DNA of 64,000 nucleotides, taken from Sphingomonas yabuuchiae (GTDB lineage: Bacteria > Pseudomonadota > Alphaproteobacteria > Sphingomonadales > Sphingomonadaceae). Below the pieces are notes generated by a model that was not told where the DNA came from, did no database searches, and was given only the letters and a program-made list of their open reading frames with translations. Each line of letters starts with the position of its first letter. The stretch's first letter is position 1. Below are positions 34,188-43,140 of the stretch, one piece after another. The DNA is taken from the NCBI RefSeq assembly GCF_014199595.1, contig NZ_JACHNX010000002.1, positions 372,001 to 436,000 on the forward strand, written 5' to 3'. Position numbers and translations under genes: made by a program.

Positions 34188-37100
34188 ATGAAATCCGTGC
34201 CCACCATCCGCCTCAGCCGCATCGCCCTGCTATGCGCCACGGCCGTCGGCGCGATGAGCGCATCGACCGCCTGGGCGCAGGCGGTTCCCGCCCCGCAAGG
34301 GCAGATCCTCAATGACGGACAGGATGACGGCCCCTCCGTGCCGCCCGCGCCGCAGACCGATCAGACCCAGGGCACCCCGTCCGAGGACATCGTCGTCACC
34401 GGCTATCGCTCAAGCCTGGCCAAGTCGACCAACGCAAAGCGCGCGTCGACCGGCTTCACCGACTCGATCTTCGCCGAGGATATCGGCAAGTTCCCCGACA
34501 CCAACATCGCCGAGTCCTTCAACCGCATTCCGGGCGTCACCATCACCCGTGACGTGACCGGCGAAGGCACCAACGTCGCCATTCGCGGCTTGGGATCCAA
34601 TTTCACCAACGTGACCTTGAACGGCGCGCCGATCGCGGTCGCCTCATCGGGTTCCACCGACGCGCAGGGCACTGACCGCTCGGTCGACCTCAGCTTCTTC
34701 CCGACCGACCTGTTCACCAAGCTGACCGTGAACAAGAGCTATACCGCCGACCTGCTGGAAGGTGGCGCGGCGGGCAATATCGACCTGCGCTCGGCCCGTC
34801 CGTTCGACCGCAGCGGCCCCTTCCTCGCCTATAATATCCAGGGATCGAAGCAGACGCCCGAGGACCGGATCGGTGCGCGCGGCTCGCTGATCGGCAGCTG
34901 GCGTAACGACACGTTCGGCGTCCTGGCAGGCGTTTCGGCGCAGCGCCTGTTCACCGATACGCGCGGTTTCGAGACCATCGGCTATACCAACCCGGCGCTC
35001 ACCGCAGCGCAGTGCGGCGCGACCAGCGGCTGCAACAGCACCGGCGGCGGCAACTGGACGATCCCGGCGACGGTGCCGGTCGGTGCCGGTGCGGGCCTCG
35101 TCCCCGGCACGGTGATCGACCGCAACTTCCTGCTCGCCAACAATCCCGGCGCGACCATCCAGCAGATCGACAACGGCCTGCTGCCCCGCCTGGGCCGCGT
35201 CACCAGCATTCGCGGCCCGCGCGACCGCATCAACGCGATCCTGAGTGCGGAATATCGCCCGACCGACGAGCTGCATTTCTATGTCGACGGTCTGTACGGC
35301 TTCAAGAAGAACGAGCTGATCCGTGAGAACATGGCCTGGATCGTCCGCAACGGCGCGATCATCCCGACCAATCTGACCTTCGACAAGTCCGATTGCAGCG
35401 CGGGCTGTACCGTCACCGGCGGCACCTTCGCCAACGCCCAGTTCTTCAACGAATTCCGCCCCTATACCGAGACGACGCGCCTCTGGAGCGTCAATCCGGG
35501 TGCCGAGTGGCAGATCAACGACAAGCTGAAGCTGAACTTCCAGGGCAATTACGCCCGCTCGACCTTCCATCGCGAGAGCCCGACCGTCGGCATGACGACG
35601 CCGCTGGGCGTCGGCAACACCGTCACCTTCTCGAACACCGGCGGCATTCCGACGATCAAGAGCGCGCTCGACCTGAACGACCCGAAGAATTTCGGCTGGT
35701 ATGCGGGCAGCCGCGTCAACCTGCAGGACGAACGTCGCCTGAACATCAACAAGGGGCTGCGCGGCGACCTGACCTGGGGCGATACCGCGCTGAACCTGAA
35801 GGTCGGCGGCGCCTATGACGATACGTCGCGCCGCATCCGGGGCTTCGACAACAGCCAGTTCTGGCAGAACGCGGTCTGCGGCAACAATCCGAACGTCGCG
35901 GTCCCCTCGCCCAACTCGCAGCCGCCCTGCGAGGGTCTGAACGCGCCGGGCGCCGCGCCTGCGGGCTATCCGACCTATCCGGGTTATGGCACCGGCTTCA
36001 GCTCGGGCATGAGCGGCCCGGTCAGCTATGGCGGTTCACTGATCCCCAACAGCGCGGCGTCCAGCTATCTGTCGCCCGGCCCGGCCGGTTTCGTGACGGT
36101 CAACTGGCCCGCCTTCGCCAAGGCCAGCAACTACCAGTTCTTCCACGACAATGCGCCCGAGAATGGCGGTGCGAACACCGGCGCCAGTGCGGGCTTCATC
36201 CGCGAGGTCGTGAAGTCGGCCTTCGCGACCGTCAACGGTGCACAGGAACTGGGCGGCAACACGCTGCGCTTCAATGTCGGCTTGCGCTATGTCAACACGA
36301 TCCAGACGATCTCGGGCCGCGTCTCGGTCCCCGATCCCCGCAATACGACCGCGACCGGCGCGTCGCTGCCCGATGGCAGCCGCTATCCCAGCATCGTGAA
36401 CATCGCCGACACTCGGAACGTCTATTCGGAATGGCTGCCCGCGGCGACCTTCGCCTATGACATTGGCGACCATGCGGTGGTCCGTGTCGCGGGTTCGCGC
36501 ACCATGACCCGTCCGGACCCGTCGGCGCAGCTGCCGGGCATCAACTTCGGCGCGCCCTCGGCCGATCAGGCCTCGATCGGCAACCCGGCGCTGGCCCCCT
36601 ATCTGTCGACCAATCTCGACCTGGGCTTCGAATATTATACCGGCCGTGAGGGCGTGATCAGCTTCAACGCGTTCCGCAAGTCGCTGGAAGGGTTCACCAC
36701 CACCGCGATCAGCACGGTGCCCTTCTCGAACCTGGCGCAGTATGGCATTACCTATGACACGCTGAACCCGACGCAGCAGATCGCGATCAACGCGCGCGGC
36801 GGACCCAGCCAGGCGCAGGTGCAGGTCACGTCGCAGGTCAACGTGCCCAACAAGCTGACCATCAACGGCCTGGAATTCCAGTGGGTTCAGCCGCTCGACT
36901 TCCTGACCCGCGCGATCGGCATCACCGGCTTCGGCTTCAACGCCAACGCGACCATCGTCGACCAGCGCAGCGACGGCCCGGCCGTTGCGTTCGGCGTGGC
37001 GCCCTTCACCTACAACATCACCGGCTATTACGAGAAAAACGGCGTGATGCTGCGTGTCGCCACGACCTCGCGTCAGGGCGCGCAGAATAGCGGCGCGGCG

Positions 37101-37334
37101 CAGAACGGTATCCCCAACGCGGCGCTGTTCGGCACCGACTTCACGACGTACGACTTCTCGTCGGCGTTCGACCTCGACAAGATCTTCGGGATCGCCGGTG
37201 CACCGCAGCTGACCGTCAACGTCGCCAACTTCACCAACGCGACCCTGCGCTCCTACTTCCAGTTCGAGAACGCGACGTTCACCCAGTACAAGCCGGGTCG
37301 TCAGTTCCTGATCGGCTTGCGCGGCACCTTCTAA
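34188..37334 (+). CDS. TonB-dependent receptor, Xanthomonas/Caulobacter carbohydrate type
   Basis: The 1048-aa outer membrane transporter has a signal peptide (about 1-29, ending STAWAQ), a low-complexity linker, a TonB-box region at EDIVVTGYR, and a plug domain with the family hallmark DSIFAEDIGKFPDTNIAESF, PGVTITRD and GEGTNVAIRGLGSNF. It ends with a beta-barrel and terminal Phe (IGLRGTF). Receptors of this size class import oligosaccharides. Position next to GH67 and ManD suggests xylo- or aldouronic oligosaccharides as ligand. ATG 34188 follows GAGAGGACC. A strong terminator follows the gene. Confidence 0.93.
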   Translation: MKSVPTIRLSRIALLCATAVGAMSASTAWAQAVPAPQGQILNDGQDDGPSVPPAPQTDQTQGTPSEDIVVTGYRSSLAKSTNAKRASTGFTDSIFAEDIGKFPDTNIAESFNRIPGVTITRDVTGEGTNVAIRGLGSNFTNVTLNGAPIAVASSGSTDAQGTDRSVDLSFFPTDLFTKLTVNKSYTADLLEGGAAGNIDLRSARPFDRSGPFLAYNIQGSKQTPEDRIGARGSLIGSWRNDTFGVLAGVSAQRLFTDTRGFETIGYTNPALTAAQCGATSGCNSTGGGNWTIPATVPVGAGAGLVPGTVIDRNFLLANNPGATIQQIDNGLLPRLGRVTSIRGPRDRINAILSAEYRPTDELHFYVDGLYGFKKNELIRENMAWIVRNGAIIPTNLTFDKSDCSAGCTVTGGTFANAQFFNEFRPYTETTRLWSVNPGAEWQINDKLKLNFQGNYARSTFHRESPTVGMTTPLGVGNTVTFSNTGGIPTIKSALDLNDPKNFGWYAGSRVNLQDERRLNINKGLRGDLTWGDTALNLKVGGAYDDTSRRIRGFDNSQFWQNAVCGNNPNVAVPSPNSQPPCEGLNAPGAAPAGYPTYPGYGTGFSSGMSGPVSYGGSLIPNSAASSYLSPGPAGFVTVNWPAFAKASNYQFFHDNAPENGGANTGASAGFIREVVKSAFATVNGAQELGGNTLRFNVGLRYVNTIQTISGRVSVPDPRNTTATGASLPDGSRYPSIVNIADTRNVYSEWLPAATFAYDIGDHAVVRVAGSRTMTRPDPSAQLPGINFGAPSADQASIGNPALAPYLSTNLDLGFEYYTGREGVISFNAFRKSLEGFTTTAISTVPFSNLAQYGITYDTLNPTQQIAINARGGPSQAQVQVTSQVNVPNKLTINGLEFQWVQPLDFLTRAIGITGFGFNANATIVDQRSDGPAVAFGVAPFTYNITGYYEKNGVMLRVATTSRQGAQNSGAAQNGIPNAALFGTDFTTYDFSSAFDLDKIFGIAGAPQLTVNVANFTNATLRSYFQFENATFTQYKPGRQFLIGLRGTF

Positions 37335-37367
37335 CCTTTCGATCGTTTACCCCTCGCGATCGGACAG

Positions 37368-37397
37368 AGGCCCCGGTGAAAACCGGGGCCTTTTTTT
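37368..37397 (+). terminator. strong intrinsic terminator
   Basis: AGGCCCCGGT, a GAAA tetraloop and ACCGGGGCC, followed by seven T residues (37391-37397). A textbook rho-independent terminator 34 bp after the TonB receptor stop. It isolates the receptor from the kinase gene. Confidence 0.92.
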
Positions 37398-37493
37398 GCG
37401 AGTGGTGCTGGCGTCATCGGCGGACGACCAACCGGCTCTAACGTCGATCAATGATTGTTTCGCGCTTTCGGCTTTATCGAGTATCGTGCACCA

Positions 37494-40139
37494 GTGACCG
37501 TCCCCTCCCCATCAGTCAGTACGCCGCATGGCGAGGGCGTCGCCGCCATCAATACCGGCTTGGAAATGCCACCCTTTCTCATCGGCGGTGGCGATTGTGC
37601 CGATCGGATCGCTCGCCTGGACTGGTCCGCCACGGCGCTCGGCCCGGTCGGAAGCTGGCCGATCTCGTTGACGACGACGCTCGCCCTGGTGCTGCGCTCG
37701 GCCGTGCCGTACCTGCTGTTCTGGGGCGAGGACGGGGTGATGCTGTACAACGACGCCTATGCCAATTTTGTCGGGGACGGCCATCCGGGATTGCTGGGCA
37801 AGACGGTCCATGACGGCTGGCCTCAATATGCCGCCTTCAACGACGTCATCATGACCGCCGGTTTCGGTGGCAAAACGCTGCACTTCCCGGACCTGCCCGC
37901 GACCCTCTACCGTAATGGGCAGGAGACGCAGGCCTGGGCCAATTTCGATACGTCGCCCATCGTCGATGGGCAGGGCAAGCCGGTCGGCGTCCTGTGCCTG
38001 CTGGCCGATACGACGCAGCGGGTGCTGGCGGAGCGTCGCGCGGCGTTCCTGCTGACCCTGGCCGATCATATGCGGGCGCTGGAGACGCCCACCGCAATCA
38101 TGGCGCTGGCGGCGGAACGGTTGGGTGAGGAACTGTCGGCCAGCCGCGTCTTCTATGCCGAGATCACGAGCAAGGGCTGGATGACCGTCGAGCGCGACTA
38201 TGCGCGCGGCGTATCTTCGATCGTCGGCCGCCACTCGCTGGTCAGTTTCGGGCCGGATCTGCTGGCCGCCTATCGCGGCGGCGCGCCGGTGGTCGTCACC
38301 AATGTGGATGCCGATGACCGTCTGAGCGACGGCGCGCGTTCCGGTCTTCAGGCACGTGAGGTCGGCGCATTCGTCGATGTCGTTCTGTTCGAGGAAACCG
38401 AATGGGTCGGCCTGCTCGCGGTCCAAAGCGCCACGCCGCGCATCTGGAGCCCTGAGGAAGAAGCGCTGATCCAGAATGTCGGCGAACGGGTCAAGGTCGC
38501 GGTCGAGCGGGCGCGCGCCGAGATGGCCCTGCGCAAGTTGAAGAACACGCTGGAACAGCAGGTCGTCGAGCGCACCGCCGAGATCCGCCGCTATCACGAA
38601 ATCGTCGAGGCGATCGCTTCGCCCATCTGCGCCTTCGATACCGACTATCGCCTGATCGCCTTCAACAAGGCGCATAACCAGGAATTCCGGCGGGTCTTCG
38701 GTTTCGACACCAAGATCGGCGACGTGTTTCCCGATCAGTTCGTGCCGGACCAGCGCGATGCCATCCGGGCGCTGATGACCCGGGCGCTGACCGGGGAGCA
38801 TTTCACCGTCACCGAAGCCTTTGGCAGCCCGGATCTCGCCAAGCCGATCTGGGAAATCACCTATACCCCGCTTCGCGACGGCGCGGGTCGGGTGATCGCG
38901 GCCTTTCACCAGGCCACCGACATTTCCGAACGCCTGAAGGCAGCTGCCGAACTGGAGGCGGCGCAGGAGGCCCTGCGACAAAGCCAGAAGGTCGAAGCCA
39001 TGGGCAGCCTGACCGGCGGCGTCGCGCACGATTTCAACAACCTGCTGACGCCGATCATCGGCTCGCTCGACATGCTGATGCGCAGGGGCTCCGGCACGGC
39101 GCGCGAACAGCGGCTGATCGACGGGGCGCTGCAATCGGCCGAACGGGCCAAGACCCTCGTCCAGCGCCTGCTCGCCTTCGCCCGCCGCCAGCCGCTCCAG
39201 CCGACCGCCGTCGATCTGGGCCAGCTGGTCGACAGCATGGCCGACCTGATCGAATCCACAGTCGGCCCGACCATCACGCTGGAGGTGGAGGTCGCCGACA
39301 CCCTTCCCCCCGCCCGGGCCGATGCCAACCAGCTTGAAATGGCGCTGCTCAATCTGGCGGTCAACGCACGTGATGCGATGCCGAGCGGAGGCACGCTGTC
39401 GGTCAAAGTCCACCGCTGCGAGGTCGACGGCCAGCAGACGACCGACGTTCCGGCAGGTGATTATATCTGCCTGAGCGTCGGCGATACCGGCATGGGCATG
39501 GACGAGGAAACCCGCCTGCGCGCGATCGAGCCCTTCTTCTCGACCAAGGGCGTCGGCAAGGGGACGGGCCTGGGCCTGTCCATGGTGCATGGTCTGGCCG
39601 CACAGCTTGGCGGCGGCCTGACGATTTCGAGTGCACTGGGGCACGGAACGGCGATCACGCTCTGGCTGCCTCTCAGCGATGTCGGGACGGCGACGGCAGC
39701 ACCCGTGGTCCCTGCCCCGGCAAGGGCCGATGGCATCGGCACGGTCCTGCTGGTGGATGACGAGGATCTGGTGCGGATGAGCACCGCCGACATGCTGGCC
39801 GATCTGGGGTACGGCGTGGTCGAGGCATCGTCCGGCGAACAGGCGCTGGAACTGGTGCAGGCGGGGTTGCGCCCCGACCTGCTCGTCACCGATCACCTCA
39901 TGCCGGGTATGAGCGGCGCGCAGCTCGCCCGCGAGTTGCAGGACAGGCTGGCCGGACTTCGCTCCCTCATCGTATCGGGCTATGCCGAGGCGGAGGGGCT
40001 GGATGTCGAGGTCGCGCGACTGACCAAGCCATTCCGCAGCGAGGAACTGGCGGCGAGTCTGGCCGCCATCGGGGCATCAACCGCGGGAAGCCGGGCGGCC
40101 CCCGAAGAAGGGGATGCCGCCCAGCCGATCATTGCTTAA
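37494..40139 (+). CDS. hybrid sensor histidine kinase with PAS, GAF and receiver domains
   Basis: This signalling protein of about 881 aa contains an N-terminal PAS-like domain (FWGEDGVMLYNDAYANFVG), a GAF-like domain (about residues 180-345), a coiled coil and second PAS, HisKA with phospho-acceptor H512 in GGVAHDFNNLL, an HATPase (NLAVNARDAMPSGG, GTGLGLSMVHGL) and a receiver with phospho-acceptor D800 (VTDHLMPGMSG). No membrane segments, so it is a cytosolic sensor. No DNA-binding partner regulator is adjacent. The start is uncertain: GTG at 37494, TTG at 37455, or ATG at 37566. Its stop overlaps the DUF2076 gene by four bases. Confidence 0.88.
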   Translation: MTVPSPSVSTPHGEGVAAINTGLEMPPFLIGGGDCADRIARLDWSATALGPVGSWPISLTTTLALVLRSAVPYLLFWGEDGVMLYNDAYANFVGDGHPGLLGKTVHDGWPQYAAFNDVIMTAGFGGKTLHFPDLPATLYRNGQETQAWANFDTSPIVDGQGKPVGVLCLLADTTQRVLAERRAAFLLTLADHMRALETPTAIMALAAERLGEELSASRVFYAEITSKGWMTVERDYARGVSSIVGRHSLVSFGPDLLAAYRGGAPVVVTNVDADDRLSDGARSGLQAREVGAFVDVVLFEETEWVGLLAVQSATPRIWSPEEEALIQNVGERVKVAVERARAEMALRKLKNTLEQQVVERTAEIRRYHEIVEAIASPICAFDTDYRLIAFNKAHNQEFRRVFGFDTKIGDVFPDQFVPDQRDAIRALMTRALTGEHFTVTEAFGSPDLAKPIWEITYTPLRDGAGRVIAAFHQATDISERLKAAAELEAAQEALRQSQKVEAMGSLTGGVAHDFNNLLTPIIGSLDMLMRRGSGTAREQRLIDGALQSAERAKTLVQRLLAFARRQPLQPTAVDLGQLVDSMADLIESTVGPTITLEVEVADTLPPARADANQLEMALLNLAVNARDAMPSGGTLSVKVHRCEVDGQQTTDVPAGDYICLSVGDTGMGMDEETRLRAIEPFFSTKGVGKGTGLGLSMVHGLAAQLGGGLTISSALGHGTAITLWLPLSDVGTATAAPVVPAPARADGIGTVLLVDDEDLVRMSTADMLADLGYGVVEASSGEQALELVQAGLRPDLLVTDHLMPGMSGAQLARELQDRLAGLRSLIVSGYAEAEGLDVEVARLTKPFRSEELAASLAAIGASTAGSRAAPEEGDAAQPIIA

Positions 40140-40726
40140 TAATCGTCGGAATTGTCGAAGTCGGAATTGCCGTCGTCGAAACGGCCGCCATCGTCATCGT
40201 CGAAGTTGTTGATGGTGACATTCTCCGGTTGGCCCATGAAGCCCTGACTGCCGCCACCGAACAGGCCACCACCACCGCCGCCGCGATGGCCGAACATGTC
40301 GGACAGGCCCGAAAACAGCATCTCGCCGCCGACGACGCCCGCCGCCGTGGTGCCCGCGCTGCGCAGGAAGCTGCCCAGTCCGCCGCCGCCGGAGAAGACG
40401 CCCGGCCGGGCCTCGGGCGGGGGTGGCGAATAGCTGTCCTGCGGGCGCGCACCCCAGGGGCCGCCAGCGCCCTGCGGCAGGAAGCCGCTGCTTGCCGGTG
40501 CCGGGGGCGCCTGTTGCTGGCGCTCCAGCTCAGCGATGCGCTGCTGTGCCGCATGCAGCGACTGGTCGGCAACGATGGCGTGCTGGACCAACAGATAGGC
40601 CGCGTCCGGATTGGAGGACAAAGCGCGGGCGATCATCGCATCGGCCTCGGGGTCCTTCCCACCCGTACGCGCGGCGGACAATTCATCGAGAAAGCGGGTA
40701 AGCAACGTGCGTTCTTCGGCGTTCAT
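40136..40726 (-). CDS. DUF2076 domain-containing protein
   Basis: The 196-aa protein has an N-terminal helical region (ERTLLTRFLDEL, then PEADAMIARALSSNPDAAYLLVQHAIV), characteristic of DUF2076, then a coiled coil (QQRIAELERQQQ), a Pro/Gly-rich linker with GGGGG runs, and a very acidic Asp/Asn-rich tail (about residues 170-196). These proteins are of unknown function and often carry such low-complexity tails. The 3' end overlaps the hybrid kinase gene by four bases in convergent orientation. Confidence 0.85.
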   Translation of the reverse strand: MNAEERTLLTRFLDELSAARTGGKDPEADAMIARALSSNPDAAYLLVQHAIVADQSLHAAQQRIAELERQQQAPPAPASSGFLPQGAGGPWGARPQDSYSPPPPEARPGVFSGGGGLGSFLRSAGTTAAGVVGGEMLFSGLSDMFGHRGGGGGGLFGGGSQGFMGQPENVTINNFDDDDGGRFDDGNSDFDNSDDY

Positions 40727-40807
40727 CGGGGCACTCCAATCTTACGCCCCGAAAGATCGTCGAGCCCGCCCTCAGATCAAGATCGGAAGCCTTGGATGAC
40801 CGATTAT

Positions 40808-42346
40808 TCACCCCGACGGCATCTTGTCTCCAGCCTGTGAACGGCCTTCCTGCTCCCACTCATATTCCTTTTGCAGCGCCAGTTCGTCGCGCCCCGCCGT
40901 CAGAACAGCCTGTTCGCGGCCCTCTTCGGCAAACGACACCACGAAGTCCTTGGCCGGGACATCGCCATAGATCGTCCGATGCTCGGGCGAGGCGACATGG
41001 CCCACATAGCGCAGGCTCAGGTCGTAATGGCCCGACCAGAAGAACGGCACTTCACGATAATCGCCGCTCACCTGTCCCATGAAATGCCGGGCAAGCCATT
41101 GCCCCATGCGCTGCGCCACGACCCAATGCTCGACCCGAATGGGATGACCGAGGCGAGGGTCCGGTGCATTGGCGATATCGCCGATCGCGTGGATGGCGGG
41201 ATCGGACGTTCGCAATTGAGGATCGACCTTCACGCCGCCCCCATTGGACTTGTCGGAAAGATCGAGGCCGGCCGCTTCCGCCAGTTCCACCCGTGGCCGT
41301 ACGCCGATCCCGGCGACGACGAAGTCGCCCTTCACTTCGGAACCGTCATCGAGCATGGCGACATGGCCGTCCCAGCGTGCGATACGGCGATTCAAGTGGA
41401 AGGTGACGCCCTTGGACTCGTGCAGGTTGCGGATCATCGCGCCGACCTCGAGCCCGGCCGTCTTCTCCAACGGCCATTCGTCGTCGGATATGACCGCGAC
41501 TTCCAGCCCCCGTGCGATCAGCGAGGCGGCGACCTCAAGGCCGATATAGCTCGACCCGACCACGATGGCGCGCTTCGCCTGCCCCGCCGCAGCGATCAGT
41601 TGGTCGGCATCGGTCAGCGTCCGCAAGGCGAACACGTCCTTTCGATCCGAACCGTAAAAATCGGGCGATACCACCGCCGCGCCGGTTGCAAGCACCAGCC
41701 GGTCATAGGATATGGTATCGTCGTTCTTTAGGACGATGGTCTTGGCCTCGCGGTCGATCCGAGACACAGCGATGCCGGACCGAACGTCCACGCCCTCAAG
41801 TCCGGGCAAGGCGGTCTCGCCTCGTTTCGCCTTACCCGCCAGATACTGTTTCGAGCAGAAGGTGCGATCATAGGGCGCATCGCTCTCTTCATCGATCACG
41901 ATCACCGACGCGCCCGCACCGTGACGGGCCAGCATTTCGGCACAGGCATGACCCGCGGCGCCAGCGCCGATGATGACGATGCGTTCCAACTCCGCGGCCT
42001 CGGCGGCCTCGGGTGCAGGACCCGGTTCGGCGGGAACCGTGATCCGCAACTGGCCGTCGTCCTCGACCACCTCAAACCGCTCCAGCGGCGCGAAGGCGGG
42101 TGCGCCCACGGCCTCGCCTGTCTCGATATCGAAACGGGCATGATGCCAGGGGCAGCGAAGCGTGCCGTCCGCGACGATCCCCTCGGACAAGGGTGCCTTC
42201 AGATGCGTGCATTGGCCCGCCAGCGCGCAGACCCGCCCCTTGTGCCGGACGAGCACGACATCCTGCCCGTCCAGCACACCGGCGACGATATGCCCTTCCT
42301 GCACTTCGCTAGAGGCGATGCCCTTCGCCAGATCACGATCCGCCAT
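40808..42346 (-). CDS. FAD-dependent oxidoreductase with N-terminal Rieske domain
   Basis: The 512-aa two-domain protein has an N-terminal Rieske [2Fe-2S] domain with ligand motifs C-T-H (QCTHLKAPL) and C-P-W-H-H (LRCPWHHARF), about residues 45-75. This is followed by a pyridine nucleotide-disulfide/AIF-like reductase with the FAD motif IIGAGAAG, an NAD motif VVGSSYIGLE and a C-terminal FAD-binding AIHAIGDIA. It probably transfers electrons from NAD(P)H to a ferredoxin-like partner; AIFL and rubredoxin/ferredoxin reductases have this layout. ATG 42346 is preceded by AGAGGCG. The gene follows the Dps-like gene by 31 bp, suggesting a stress-response unit. Confidence 0.88.
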   Translation of the reverse strand: MADRDLAKGIASSEVQEGHIVAGVLDGQDVVLVRHKGRVCALAGQCTHLKAPLSEGIVADGTLRCPWHHARFDIETGEAVGAPAFAPLERFEVVEDDGQLRITVPAEPGPAPEAAEAAELERIVIIGAGAAGHACAEMLARHGAGASVIVIDEESDAPYDRTFCSKQYLAGKAKRGETALPGLEGVDVRSGIAVSRIDREAKTIVLKNDDTISYDRLVLATGAAVVSPDFYGSDRKDVFALRTLTDADQLIAAAGQAKRAIVVGSSYIGLEVAASLIARGLEVAVISDDEWPLEKTAGLEVGAMIRNLHESKGVTFHLNRRIARWDGHVAMLDDGSEVKGDFVVAGIGVRPRVELAEAAGLDLSDKSNGGGVKVDPQLRTSDPAIHAIGDIANAPDPRLGHPIRVEHWVVAQRMGQWLARHFMGQVSGDYREVPFFWSGHYDLSLRYVGHVASPEHRTIYGDVPAKDFVVSFAEEGREQAVLTAGRDELALQKEYEWEQEGRSQAGDKMPSG

Positions 42347-42377
42347 CGCCTCTTGCCTTTCCTGCTTTATCGGGGGG

Positions 42378-42947
42378 TCAGTCGGCGCGCTGAAGCGCCG
42401 TCGCGGCGAGATGCTCGCCGACGAACCAGACCTGCGGCTCGTTGGAGCGAATGATGTCGCTGACCAGCAGGTCGTTGGTGCCGTCATCGCCCGACTCGTC
42501 GGCAGTCTTGGCGCCCTCATGTGCCTGTTCCAGTACGATACGATGCGCCTCCAGCAGGCGGGCAAGCATCGTCGGCACATCCTCGCGACCGCGCGGCGGA
42601 CGCGGGATACGGGTCATCTCGGCCACGTCATGCGGCGTCGCGATGCTGATGCCGCCCAGCGCCTGGATACGCTCAGCCACCATGTCGACCAGTTCGGCCT
42701 GTTTTTCATAATGGGTGTCGAGCAGCAGATGCAGTTGATAGAAGGTCGCACCCGACATCTGCCAATGATGCTTCTTGTAGAGGTCACGCAGCATCATGGT
42801 GTCGGCCAGCACTTGGTTCAGGATCGACACGCTTTGCTTGCGGGCATTGTCGGACAGACCCAGCGGCAAGTCCTTCAACGTGCCGAAGGGCTGGATCTCG
42901 CGATATTCGATCTTGTACTGCGGCTGCGCCTGGTCGGTATCGGCCAC
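42378..42947 (-). CDS. Dps/ferritin-like stress protein
   Basis: The 189-aa four-helix ferritin-like protein of the Dps family binds DNA and/or oxidises and stores iron under stress. The A helix carries LYKKHHWQMSG and the following helix LHLLLDTHYEKQAELVD, which hold the inter-subunit ferroxidase His, Asp and Glu residues. GTG at 42947 is proposed as start because GGAG lies seven bases upstream and the longer frame upstream (MRGGKRL...) lacks one. It is immediately upstream of the Rieske reductase, consistent with a redox partner. Confidence 0.88.
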   Translation of the reverse strand: MADTDQAQPQYKIEYREIQPFGTLKDLPLGLSDNARKQSVSILNQVLADTMMLRDLYKKHHWQMSGATFYQLHLLLDTHYEKQAELVDMVAERIQALGGISIATPHDVAEMTRIPRPPRGREDVPTMLARLLEAHRIVLEQAHEGAKTADESGDDGTNDLLVSDIIRSNEPQVWFVGEHLAATALQRAD

Positions 42948-43140
42948 GACTTTACTCCGATCATGGATAGGGACCGTGGCCAAGCGCTTGCCCCCGCGCA
43001 CGGTTCCATGAATTTTCCGGCATCGTCCGACTGGCGAGGATTATCGCCTATGATCCAAATTAATTTTTATTGGGAGGCATTTGTCAGGAACGGACCGTCC
43101 CGTGCGGCGTCCAGCATGGGCTTTCAAGGAACCCGGCCGC

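Noticed and set aside
37512..39896. 794-codon minus-strand open frame
   Set aside because: Antisense to the hybrid kinase, whose PAS, HisKA, ATPase and receiver motifs are all present on the plus strand.
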